A DNA stretch of 36,371 nt from a virus, in the IMG/VR virus record IMGVR_UViG_3300009686_000009, positions 1-36,371 of that record; one strand, written 5' to 3'. Position numbers and translations under genes: made by a program. Under the pieces are notes generated by a model. It ran no database searches and was not told where the DNA came from. It saw only the letters and a list, made by a program, of their open reading frames with translations. Shown here piece by piece: positions 29,750-36,371 of the stretch. Every line of letters begins with the position of its first letter. Within the stretch, counting starts at the first letter, position 1.

Positions 29750-30808
29750 ATGAAAGAACTTACTAATATCAATACAACGCGTATAGCAAGAACAGCTGAT
29801 TTAATAGCAGCTGAAATAACCAATATAAAAGAACAAACTAAAAAGATGGTGATTTATAACTCAATTGAGATTGGAAGGAGACTTATCGAAGCAAAGGAAA
29901 TGATTAGTCATGGTGATTGGGGAAAATGGCTAGAAAACTCAGTTAGTTATTCTCAAAGCACAGCAAATAATCTGATGAAGATATTCAATGAATATGGTGC
30001 AGATCAACTTACATTTTTCAACGAAAATGCAAAATCCCAAGCGCTTGGGAATTTGAGCTATACGCAGGCAGTTGCACTACTTGGAATACCTGCAGACGCT
30101 AGAGAAGAATTTGTACAAAACAATGATATTGACTCTATGTCAACAAGAGAATTACAGAAAGTCATAAAGGAAAAACAAGATTTAGAAGAAAAATTAAAAG
30201 ATTCAATAGAATTTAATAAAAAAGCTCATGAATTAGCGAGTCTAAGGGGAGAGGAAAGAGACGAAGCTCTTAAAACTTTAGAATCTGCACAGAAAGCTGC
30301 AATTGAAAAATCAAATCAAGTTAAAAGTTTAAATGATGCTCTTCAATTAGCAAAGGATAAACTAGAAAAGGAAAAAGAAAACTCCAAAGAAGAAATTGCA
30401 AAGCTTCAGACCTTCATTGGAGAAGCTAAAAGCGTTGGGGATGATGAAGAGGTTGAAAGATTGAAAACATCACTCCAGGAGTTACAAGACGATGTAGATA
30501 GTTCAGCATTGAAGATTGATGAACTTGAAGCTCAGTTAAAGGCCAAGCCTGTTGATGTAACAGAAACAATTATCGAAAAGATACCTGAGGAAGTTGAGAA
30601 AGAACTCCAAGAGCTTAGAAAAAAGGCTAACCAAAGCAGTGATCAGTCAGTTATAAAATTCAAAATATACCATAAGGAACTTCAAGAAAAGTTTATAGAG
30701 CAATTAGGATTACTGGAAGAAATTAAAAAGACTAGTCCTGAACTTCATGGAAAGTGTAAAAATGCTATTTCAGAACTTTTAAGCAAAATGGCAGAAAGAC
30801 TTCAATAA
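29750..30808 (+). CDS. DUF3102 protein with long coiled coil
   Basis: 352 aa. The N-terminal part (about 1-130) is the DUF3102 pattern: RTADLIAAEITNIKEQTKKM, EIGRRLIEAKEMISHGDWGK, WLENSVSYSQSTANNLMKIF, with the following LSYTQAVALLGIP. A coiled coil of about 150 residues follows (about 135-300), then a helical end. It is common on Firmicute phages and plasmids and probably binds DNA or acts as a ParB/KilA-like accessory, but this is not established. Confidence 0.85.
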   Translation: MKELTNINTTRIARTADLIAAEITNIKEQTKKMVIYNSIEIGRRLIEAKEMISHGDWGKWLENSVSYSQSTANNLMKIFNEYGADQLTFFNENAKSQALGNLSYTQAVALLGIPADAREEFVQNNDIDSMSTRELQKVIKEKQDLEEKLKDSIEFNKKAHELASLRGEERDEALKTLESAQKAAIEKSNQVKSLNDALQLAKDKLEKEKENSKEEIAKLQTFIGEAKSVGDDEEVERLKTSLQELQDDVDSSALKIDELEAQLKAKPVDVTETIIEKIPEEVEKELQELRKKANQSSDQSVIKFKIYHKELQEKFIEQLGLLEEIKKTSPELHGKCKNAISELLSKMAERLQ

Positions 30809-30821
30809 AAAATATATTATG

Positions 30822-30848
30822 CAGTAGTCAAGCAATCCTTGACTACTG
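30822..30848 (+). promoter_or_regulatory. Perfect 11-bp hairpin before the Cys-rich gene
   Basis: CAGTAGTCAAG, loop CAATC, CTTGACTACTG. It lies just before ribosome site AAAGGGG with no U-run, so it is not a canonical terminator. It may stabilise or process the mRNA or regulate translation. Confidence 0.6.
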
Positions 30849-30864
30849 AAAGGGGATAAAATCT

Positions 30865-31212
30865 ATGGCTTATAAATGGAATGAAGATTTAATTGAAGAT
30901 TGCTATGATAATCATGTTTGCAATAATTGCAATAAGGCTTTCATAGTAGGGGAAGAACTTTCAAAAGGTTGTGAATTATCGTGTCCATACTGTAAATCCT
31001 CAAATATTGAATTACATTCAGGTATGGATGCAGAATGGATAGAAGATACAGGCGGGTTGTGCTGCGGTGGGATATATGTTAAATGTGGACCAAACGAAAA
31101 GTGTGAGTGGTCAGAAAGTGGTAAATGTTATCAATCAGATTCCCAAGGGAAGTTATGTTGTAATGGTACAGAATTAGAAATGTCAAAATGCATGTGTTAT
31201 TCAGAAATGTGA
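30865..31212 (+). CDS. Cysteine-rich zinc-binding protein
   Basis: 115 aa with about 15 Cys. CNNC (about 20), CPYC (about 42), CCGG (about 68) and later CSE/CYQ/CCNG/CMC clusters. The first two pairs form a clear zinc ribbon. Function unknown; it may be a metal-dependent regulator. It follows a stable hairpin. Confidence 0.6.
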   Translation: MAYKWNEDLIEDCYDNHVCNNCNKAFIVGEELSKGCELSCPYCKSSNIELHSGMDAEWIEDTGGLCCGGIYVKCGPNEKCEWSESGKCYQSDSQGKLCCNGTELEMSKCMCYSEM

Positions 31213-31259
31213 TAATACAGATTCTGATAATATTGTGACCTTAATTAGGAGGTGTAACA

Positions 31260-31544
31260 GTGCAAATAATAAGTAAATTATCTGATAAATGTAAAAAATG
31301 CCTACACGTTAATAGTTGTGATAATAAAAGAATGGTAGCATGTGCTATGAGAGAAATGAAACCCAATATAGCTGGTGCCATAGTTCATATGCCAATGCCA
31401 CTTTCACAGCCAATATCGAGGATAGGTCACCCAATAACGATTAACATGGGTGAATACGGGACAATAAACACTTCACTTGAAGAAATAGCAGAGAAGTTAA
31501 AGAAAGATTTTTATAAAAGTTTCAATTGTTCATTTAATAAATAA
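31260..31544 (+). CDS. 94-aa hypothetical protein with N-terminal Cys cluster
   Basis: GTG start after AGGAGGTG. CKKC-LHVNSC-DNKRMVAC near residues 12-30 could bind a metal or Fe-S cluster. The rest has no recognised family. It is one of a series of small Cys-containing proteins in this part of the operon. Confidence 0.55.
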   Translation: MQIISKLSDKCKKCLHVNSCDNKRMVACAMREMKPNIAGAIVHMPMPLSQPISRIGHPITINMGEYGTINTSLEEIAEKLKKDFYKSFNCSFNK

Positions 31545-31597
31545 TTAAAGTATATGAGAAAAGTATTCAACAAAATAAATTAAAGAGAGGTAACAAT

Positions 31598-31996
31598 ATG
31601 AAAGATAAAATTATAGAATTGCTTCATGGTTTAGAAAATGAGGATGCTTTAGCAATAATCAGTGAAGTATTAGCAGAAGAATTTGATTTACAATTTGCAA
31701 GTAAAATAGTCCTTAATGGTTATGAACCATGTATTACAAAAGATAGTTTAAATGAATGTTTGTATAGTGAGGGCAATGAGGAGAAGGGTTGTATAGAGTT
31801 AAGTCCAATATTGAAATTAGCAGAGGAAATATTAAATTTAGATGATGAATATGGTGACGTAGAGTTTGAATATTTTGTTAGATTTGAGAATGAGGAAGAA
31901 GCAAAAGAAGCAGAGCATGACAATGATTGTATGTGGCTTGTTAAAAACAATGATGTAGAAATAAAAGATTTGAAACTTCAATTTGACATGGGCTAG
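31598..31996 (+). CDS. Acidic hypothetical protein
   Basis: 132 aa, ribosome site GAGAGG. Strongly acidic (LLHGLENEDALAIISEVLAE, then FENEEEAKEAEHDNDCMW). Acidic early phage proteins sometimes mimic DNA or bind host enzymes, but no family is recognised. Confidence 0.55.
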   Translation: MKDKIIELLHGLENEDALAIISEVLAEEFDLQFASKIVLNGYEPCITKDSLNECLYSEGNEEKGCIELSPILKLAEEILNLDDEYGDVEFEYFVRFENEEEAKEAEHDNDCMWLVKNNDVEIKDLKLQFDMG

Positions 31997-32026
31997 GTTC
32001 ACACTTCAAATATCGGAGGGGTTAGG

Positions 32027-32176
32027 GTGAATTATGTTGATGGTGTATGTCAGTGGAAAAACTGCAAAGTCAGTGAAATAACAGAAAGCGAAATGGATGA
32101 ATGTAGTTTCAACAATGATTGTGAAAATTGTGGAATGAATACTAAAAGTGATAGTTACGATAACAATAATGATTAG
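32027..32176 (+). CDS. 49-aa Cys-containing hypothetical protein
   Basis: GTG after CGGAGGGG. VCQWKNCKV, DECSF and CENCG give a possible zinc site. Its stop TAG starts the TAGTCGCAATG motif repeated at 24737. Function unknown. Confidence 0.5.
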   Translation: MNYVDGVCQWKNCKVSEITESEMDECSFNNDCENCGMNTKSDSYDNNND

Positions 32177-32201
32177 TCGCAATGTAAGAAAAGGAGAAAT
32201 T

Positions 32202-32393
32202 ATGGCAATTAAAAAGTTAAGGAAAGTTGAAAAATGCAGTTATTGTGGGAAAGAATCAAGAGAACTTATTAAGGTTGGCCCCACATTAAGGTATTGTGAT
32301 TATCCTAATTGCTATGCAAAAGCGTGTTATGCACAGGGAGGAATATTAGCAGAAATGATTGTTAGAATGTATCCCGAAGTTGCAAGACATTAG
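32202..32393 (+). CDS. 63-aa zinc-finger protein
   Basis: ATG 32202 after AAGGAG; an upstream in-frame ATG at 32148 lies in the preceding ORF and has no ribosome site. CSYCGKE and a CDYPNC pair form a zinc finger, followed by CYAQGG. Likely nucleic-acid binding; specific role unknown. Confidence 0.6.
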   Translation: MAIKKLRKVEKCSYCGKESRELIKVGPTLRYCDYPNCYAKACYAQGGILAEMIVRMYPEVARH

Positions 32394-32439
32394 GTCGTAA
32401 TTCAAAAAAAGTGCGAAATTAATTTAAGGAGGTAATCTT

Positions 32440-32725
32440 GTGTATATAAAAAATTTCAAAGTAGAGAATTGTATATTTAATAATCTTAAAGGTTATGTGT
32501 GTAATAGATAAAGATAAAATAACAGGAGGGTTTGCACCTGAATTAGCAACAACAATCATTGAAATTTTAAAGAAATATGGTGTTGAAAAGGCTAATATCA
32601 AATTGAAGTTTCAAGATGATTATCTATCAATCAATGATAGTAGATTTGAAGGAAGCGAATCCAATAGAGAATTTAGTGGTGGAATCCATTGTTCTTTTCA
32701 AGCTGACAAATTAACAAATAAATGA
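32440..32725 (+). pseudogene. Small gene with apparent frameshift (or leader-coupled pair)
   Basis: A strong ribosome site (AAGGAGG) leads to GTG 32440 (TTG 32438 is an out-of-frame alternative). This frame gives MYIKNFKVENCIFNNLKGYV and stops at 32509-32511. A second frame, open from ATG 32495 to 32725 (76 aa, CVIDKDKITGGFAPELATTI and so on), has only a weak site. The frames overlap at ATGTGTGTAA, a short TG repeat prone to slippage. The two parts may be one gene broken by an indel or sequence error, or a leader peptide coupled to the 76-aa protein. Confidence 0.45.
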
Positions 32726-32742
32726 TTCACAATAAAAGAATT

Positions 32743-32790
32743 ATGGCGCAGGGGAATATAGGAGGGGAAACCCTCCAAGGAGGTAAATAA
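32743..32790 (+). CDS. 15-codon leader ORF with hairpin
   Basis: ATG with a weak site encodes MAQGNIGGETLQGGK and its stop abuts the next gene's GTG. Inside it, GGAGGG-GAAA-CCCTCC (32761-32776) is a GNRA-capped hairpin placed just before the ribosome site AAGGAGG. The CCCTCC arm could also pair with that site. Translation of the leader could decide access to the downstream ribosome site. Whether it is translated is not known. Confidence 0.35.
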   Translation: MAQGNIGGETLQGGK

Positions 32791-33744
32791 GTGAATAGAG
32801 CAGAGCGCAGGCGAAATGAAATTAACTTAAAAAAGAATACACAGATAATTAATAAACTTACACCAGAGCAAGCAAAATTAATGGATAAAATAGCAGAAGA
32901 AAAAGCAAACAAAATGAGTAATAAATATATAGATAAGTTTGGAGATTTAATAGATAGAAGTATGACCGCAGCACTATTGGATTTTGGGTTAGAACTTGAA
33001 GAAGCTGAATTAATACAAAAAAACATGAGTGAGTTATTCCAGGAAGATTCAATTAAAATTGAAAAATTAGAGGGGGAAAATATAGATATGACAAAAACTG
33101 AAATTGATGTAACTGCAGCAATAAAAGAATTATTAAAAGCTGGGAATGATAAGAAAGAGGATATGAAAACATTAGAATATAAATTTTCTAATCTAAGTAA
33201 GAGTATGTTATTAAATGCTTATGCAAAAGTGAGAAAAGAAGTTATATATGAGAATTTTAAAAAAAATGAATTAAAACTTAACGGTGAAGAAATGGTTCGA
33301 AATGTAATGGCTAAGTTTAAAATCACAGAAACCAACGCTAAAATTTATTACTCTAAGTGGAAAAAAGAGTACATGGAAGATAAAACAAGCGTTGATCCTT
33401 TACTACCAAAGAAACCAACCATAGAAACTGCGACACAAAAGGAAATAGAAGATAATGCTAAAAAGATAATAGAAACAGCTAAAGAAATACAATGTGTACC
33501 AGTAATAGTACAAGCAGTAGAGTCAATAAATAATGTGGAGGTAGCAGAAGTGAAAGGATTAAAAGTTATAGAGGAAAAAGTAATAAAAACAATTAAGGTA
33601 GAGGGAGAAAACGGAGTATATGCAGCAACAACAGGCAAGGGAATAACATTAACTAAGAACGATATGACTATTGGATTTGAGAATGAAGAACAGTTGAATG
33701 AGTGGATTACAGAGATTAAAGCAGTATTTGCGATGGTGGGATAG
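32791..33744 (+). CDS. Helical hypothetical protein
   Basis: 317 aa, GTG start after AAGGAGG. It begins MNRAERRRNEINLKKNTQII, a start common to an early phage family. Mostly helical to about residue 200, including a KVRKEVIYENFKKNELKLNG part and NAKIYYSKWKKEYMEDK, then a valine/glutamate-rich stretch and a beta-like C-terminus (TGKGITLTKNDMTIGFENEE). The function is not recognised. It overlaps nothing and is followed directly by a membrane-protein gene. Confidence 0.65.
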   Translation: MNRAERRRNEINLKKNTQIINKLTPEQAKLMDKIAEEKANKMSNKYIDKFGDLIDRSMTAALLDFGLELEEAELIQKNMSELFQEDSIKIEKLEGENIDMTKTEIDVTAAIKELLKAGNDKKEDMKTLEYKFSNLSKSMLLNAYAKVRKEVIYENFKKNELKLNGEEMVRNVMAKFKITETNAKIYYSKWKKEYMEDKTSVDPLLPKKPTIETATQKEIEDNAKKIIETAKEIQCVPVIVQAVESINNVEVAEVKGLKVIEEKVIKTIKVEGENGVYAATTGKGITLTKNDMTIGFENEEQLNEWITEIKAVFAMVG

Positions 33745-33942
33745 ATGACAGAAAAATTAGGTTTTATATGTTTAGGAATATTAATAGCATTTATAATAAG
33801 TGCTGCAGCAACATTACTTTACTGTATAGTAGTCGACAAACAAGAAAATAAAGTTATTAAAAAATCAAAAGAATTACAAAGACCTAACCTAATCCAATTT
33901 AATTCAATACAAAAAATAAAAAAAGGCCGCTCGTCTAGATAA
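33745..33942 (+). CDS. Small single-pass membrane protein
   Basis: 65 aa starting immediately after the previous stop. One transmembrane helix (about 6-28, GFICLGILIAFIISAAATLL) and a basic cytoplasmic tail (KIKKGRSSR). Last gene of the early operon. Role unknown; possible superinfection or membrane anchor protein. Confidence 0.6.
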   Translation: MTEKLGFICLGILIAFIISAAATLLYCIVVDKQENKVIKKSKELQRPNLIQFNSIQKIKKGRSSR

Positions 33943-33961
33943 CATCAGCCCTTTAAATCTC

Positions 33962-34001
33962 AACTAAGAGATATTAATATTATAACACATATCTCTTAGT
34001 T
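33962..34001. repeat. Perfect 13-bp inverted repeat
   Basis: AACTAAGAGATAT (33962-33974) and ATATCTCTTAGTT (33989-34001) separated by 14 bases. No long T run follows, so it may be a weak terminator, a regulator site or a recombination site between the early and late-regulator genes. Confidence 0.6.
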
Positions 34002-34041
34002 AGCAAATAAAATCTAAATTAAATTTCTAGGGGGAATTAAC

Positions 34042-34503
34042 ATATATACTATAAAAACATATAGAGACATTGAAGAACTTATAAAAAGTGGAGAAACAGT
34101 AAAAGAAGAATTGTTAGCAGGGTTACAAGATATTAGGGATTACTTAGAAAGCCAAGGGAAACCAAAAGGATATAGTAAAGGAACTTCTTATGAAGATTTT
34201 GACACAATACATGGTTCTAGGAGTGAATTACATGCAGACCAATATCAACAAATATTAAAAGAAGCTTCACAATTAGAGAGTATGTTAGTTTTACAAGAAA
34301 GTTGTTTGGAAAGATATTATAAAATTAAAAAAGAAGTTGATGATTGCTTAAATAACAATATGGGCATTACTAATAAAGTTAGAATACTAAGAGAAAAATT
34401 TACACAAGAACAAGTTGCCGAGCTAACCCAAAGAGATGTAAGGACTATACAAAGAATAGATAAAAAAAACAAAGAAAATATGATAATTTCTAAATTAAAA
34501 TAA
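34042..34503 (+). CDS. HTH late-gene regulator (ArpU/sigma-like), non-canonical ATA start
   Basis: About 153 aa. The frame is open upstream to ATA 34042, which lies 7 nt after AGGGGG (34029-34034). The first normal start, TTG 34111, has no ribosome site and would delete YTIKTYRDIEELIKSGETVK. The C-terminal HTH is KVRILREKFTQEQVAELTQR then DVRTIQRIDKKNK; the middle is helical. Proteins of this sort (ArpU/DUF1492-like) control late transcription in Firmicute phages, which fits its position before the packaging genes. Confidence 0.65.
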   Translation: MYTIKTYRDIEELIKSGETVKEELLAGLQDIRDYLESQGKPKGYSKGTSYEDFDTIHGSRSELHADQYQQILKEASQLESMLVLQESCLERYYKIKKEVDDCLNNNMGITNKVRILREKFTQEQVAELTQRDVRTIQRIDKKNKENMIISKLK

Positions 34504-34577
34504 ATGTCGCCTTAAATGACGTGTTTTTAAAAAAACAAACAATATATAATCATATTATTAGAAGTATATGGAAACAC

Positions 34578-34615
34578 AAAGAACCTTAAGCACAGAGCTA
34601 AAGGTTCTTTTTTTA
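34578..34615 (+). terminator. Intrinsic terminator after the late regulator
   Basis: AAAGAACCTT (34578-34587), 13-base loop, AAGGTTCTTT (34601-34610), then further T. A perfect 10-bp stem and strong U-run. Confidence 0.9.
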
Positions 34616-34647
34616 TATTTAAAAAATAGGAGGTGAGAACTTAAATT

Positions 34648-35253
34648 ATGCAGAAAAAAAGACCAGCAAAACCAATTAAGGATCTTCAATTAGTACTAGA
34701 TTTTCAAGATTATTTAAAGCATAAGAATGAAAGAGACTATATGATGTTTTGTCTTGGTATAGTAACAGGATATAGAGCTGGAGACTTAGTTACTTTAAAA
34801 ATAAGGGATGTAGCAATGGCATTAAGAAATGGTTATTTTTTAATTTTAGAGGGTAAAAAAGTTAATACAAGAAACATAAGAAAAGAAAATATAAAACCTC
34901 GTGAAGTTGTAATAGTATCCAAGCTTAGTAAAATGTTAAAAGATTACATTAAAGATAAAAATGATTATGAATATATGTTTGTAAGTAGAAAAGGTGAAAA
35001 TCAACACATTGCGGTAAGTCATGTAAGTAGAATACTTGGAGAAGCTGGTAAGGTTTTTGGCCTAAGTAATATAAGCGCTCATTCCATGAGGAAAACGTAT
35101 GCTTATACAATATACGTTACAAGCAAGTTTGATATTGTAGCAGTAAAAGAAATGTTAGGACATTCTAGTATAGAAATAACAAAGAGATATTTAGGCCTAG
35201 ATCGTGAGACATATGATAAATATTCAGAACCTTTAAATGACCTACTAAGATAG
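34648..35253 (+). CDS. Short tyrosine recombinase (catalytic domain only)
   Basis: 201 aa. All catalytic positions are present: R43 in GYRAGDL, K70/K71 in LEGKKVN, H145 and R148 in HSMRKT, H172 in LGHSSIEITKRY, and the nucleophile Y181. The N-terminal core- and arm-binding domains of phage integrases are lacking. Recombinases like this are often found just before HNH and terminase genes in Firmicute phages. It may resolve multimers or act on a Xer-like site rather than drive classical integration. Its substrate is not known; the dif-like repeat at 19030 is one candidate. Confidence 0.85.
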   Translation: MQKKRPAKPIKDLQLVLDFQDYLKHKNERDYMMFCLGIVTGYRAGDLVTLKIRDVAMALRNGYFLILEGKKVNTRNIRKENIKPREVVIVSKLSKMLKDYIKDKNDYEYMFVSRKGENQHIAVSHVSRILGEAGKVFGLSNISAHSMRKTYAYTIYVTSKFDIVAVKEMLGHSSIEITKRYLGLDRETYDKYSEPLNDLLR

Positions 35254-35343
35254 GTTTTATATTTTTTATTAACGAATGTTTCATTTTAAGCAATGTTAAT
35301 ATTCAATTGTAAAAAACGGATATATATATTAGAGATAAAATTT

Positions 35344-35430
35344 ATATATGAATGTGTGATTCTATATACAAATAGCACATTCCACAGAGAAAATACGAAC
35401 GATAAATAGAACAAATAGATTAATGTTCGT
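35344..35430. repeat. Two widely spaced inverted repeats in the gap after the recombinase
   Basis: GAATGTG (35350-35356) pairs with CACATTC (35376-35382), and ACGAAC (35395-35400) pairs with GTTCGT (35425-35430). Both lie in the 228-nt non-coding gap before the zinc-ribbon mini-gene. They might be regulator or recombinase sites, or part of the late promoter region. Confidence 0.35.
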
Positions 35431-35481
35431 GTATATTATTAAAGGTTTTTGTATAGAAAATTATAGAGGAAGTGAAAGAAC

Positions 35482-35550
35482 ATGTGTCCTAGATGTGGTT
35501 CACAGATGCAAGGTAACAGATGCATATATTGCGGATACTGTGAAGATTGA
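35482..35550 (+). CDS. 22-aa zinc-ribbon mini-protein
   Basis: ATG after AGAGGAAGTG. The product MCPRCGSQMQGNRCIYCGYC(ED) has two CxxC pairs spaced for a zinc ribbon and nothing else. It is at the start of the late operon. Translation is plausible but not certain. Confidence 0.45.
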   Translation: MCPRCGSQMQGNRCIYCGYCED

Positions 35551-35609
35551 GGTGGATGATATAGGATAGTTTATCCTTAAGCATTATCAAATAAGGCGAG
35601 GTGAAAGTA

Positions 35610-35804
35610 TTGATAATAAAACTATTAACATATTGGAAAGATGGAGTATTAGAGTGTACATGTCCAACTAAAAACAAATGCAACAGGCAAGGATTAAAAT
35701 GTGAAGAGTTAGATTTTACGCTTAATCCTTATGCCGATGTACATGAGTGCATGAAGCATGATAGCCATATTAGAGTTAACGGTAGAGTACAACAGAGAAG
35801 GTGA
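35610..35804 (+). CDS. 64-aa Cys-containing hypothetical protein
   Basis: TTG 35610 is preferred because GAGGTG (35599-35604) gives a good ribosome site; GTG 35601 lies inside that site. MIIKLLTYWKDGVLECTCPT, with CTC, NKCNRQGLKC and a late HECMKHD, suggests metal binding. It precedes the HNH gene. Function unknown. Confidence 0.55.
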   Translation: MIIKLLTYWKDGVLECTCPTKNKCNRQGLKCEELDFTLNPYADVHECMKHDSHIRVNGRVQQRR

Positions 35805-35808
35805 GCGT

Positions 35809-36111
35809 ATGGCTAAAGAGTTTGCTATTAAGTTCTATAAGAGTAAGGCATGGCTAGATTGTAGAGAAGGATTTATTCAATCAGTATATGGATTGTGTAA
35901 TAGATGTGAGGGTCCAGGCTTTATAGTACATCATAAGATATTGTTAACACCTATCAATATAAATAATATGGATGTAACACTTAACTGGAATGAGTTAGAG
36001 TACTTATGTTTAGATTGCCATAACAAGGAACACATGAGTAGTCATAAGGAAGTTATAAGAGAAGGCTTAAGATTCAATGATAAGGGTGAGGTGATTAAGG
36101 ATGAAACCTAA
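35809..36111 (+). CDS. HNH endonuclease (packaging-associated)
   Basis: 100 aa from ATG 35809, after GAAGGTG; upstream in-frame starts lie in the previous gene. AIKFYKSKAWLDCREGFIQS, CNRCEG, GFIVHHKILLTP, and LEYLCLDCHNKEHMS give the beta-beta-alpha metal fold with its two Cys pairs and catalytic HH. HNH enzymes beside the terminase help cut cos DNA during packaging in many phages. Confidence 0.9.
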   Translation: MAKEFAIKFYKSKAWLDCREGFIQSVYGLCNRCEGPGFIVHHKILLTPININNMDVTLNWNELEYLCLDCHNKEHMSSHKEVIREGLRFNDKGEVIKDET

Positions 36112-36328
36112 AGGCATAACAATAGGAATCAATATAGATATGCAAGAGTTCTATGATGACTTAGTGTTATATAGAAAGTCTATAGATGCACAAATTAATG
36201 TATTAGAAGATAGCCCAAGCATATGTACTCATAAGAAAGTAGAAGATATTGCAAATGGTGTTAAGATATGTGCTAATAAGTTCTGTAATAAGATAATTGA
36301 TAAAGGCATACATGATTGGGTTAAATAG
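36101..36328 (+). CDS. 75-aa hypothetical protein
   Basis: Overlaps the HNH gene by 11 nt, ATG after AAGGATG-type sequence. GINIDMQEFYDDLVLYRKSI then CTHKKVEDIANGVKICANKF, CNKIIDKG contains three Cys. It may be a packaging accessory, by position only. After its stop only about 43 bases of non-coding DNA remain. Confidence 0.6.
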   Translation: MKPKGITIGINIDMQEFYDDLVLYRKSIDAQINVLEDSPSICTHKKVEDIANGVKICANKFCNKIIDKGIHDWVK

Positions 36329-36371
36329 TATAGCCCCCCTTAAAAAAGTGCTTAAAAAATATCTAAAGGAC

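Noticed and set aside
32727-33052. Minus-strand ORFs opposite the 317-aa gene
   Set aside because: Shadow frames without ribosome sites; the + strand gene has a strong site.
34648-35253. Classical phage integrase
   Set aside because: The protein lacks the arm- and core-binding N-terminal domains and lies beside packaging genes rather than the repressor; called a short recombinase of unknown substrate instead.
1-36371. tRNA, rRNA or insertion sequences
   Set aside because: No cloverleaf-like conserved arms, no rRNA signature and no transposase or terminal inverted repeats were recognised.

Overview
The window looks like a complete or near-complete genome of a temperate siphovirus (HK97-type head, long non-contractile tail) from a low-GC Firmicute, most likely Clostridium or a close relative. 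The evidence is the strong A+T bias, AGA/ATA-rich codon use, strong AGGAGG ribosome sites, and the gene set: P27-like small terminase, HK97 portal/ClpP/capsid, BhlA/UviB-like holin, Rha/ORF6C antirepressor, replisome organizer plus DnaC, PcfK/PcfJ and DUF3102. Nearly everything is on the + strand. The exceptions are the CI-like repressor and one 24-codon mini-gene. An HNH nuclease gene at the right edge and the terminase at the left edge suggest the window was opened near a cos site.

Layout. 54-7278 holds packaging, head and connector genes up to the major tail protein. 7324-13785 holds the tail chaperones (with a -1 frameshift), tape measure, baseplate and a beta-helix receptor-binding protein. 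13975-15207 is lysis. 15332-20880 is an accessory, plasmid-like region. It carries a ribbon-helix-helix protein, a convergent 24-aa hydrophobic peptide, a three-gene operon resembling a minimal type IV secretion core (pilin-like, small membrane protein, HerA/VirD4/VirB4-class ATPase), a dif-like inverted repeat, an HTH-RHH regulator whose DNA repeats lie both in its promoter and inside its own gene, and a winged-helix replication-type protein followed by iteron-like repeats. 20883-22616 is the immunity switch. 22634-33942 is the early/replication region with many small ORFs. 34042-36328 holds a putative late regulator, a short tyrosine recombinase, zinc-ribbon mini-proteins and HNH.

How it fits together (inference). 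There is no full-length phage integrase with arm-binding domains next to the repressor. A Rep-like gene, iterons, a partition/regulator-like protein and a Xer-like site sit where an integration module would be expected. The prophage may therefore persist as a plasmid (phage-plasmid) or use Xer-type recombination. The membrane/ATPase trio is the best candidate for an undescribed system. It has conjugation-type gene order but no recognisable relaxase, and it could act in DNA transfer, surface display or superinfection control.

Other notable points are two genes whose only well-placed start codon is a non-canonical ATC or ATA, a clear set of CI operator sites, and several hairpins that could hide ribosome-binding sites. 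All assignments are from reading the sequence; no database search was run.
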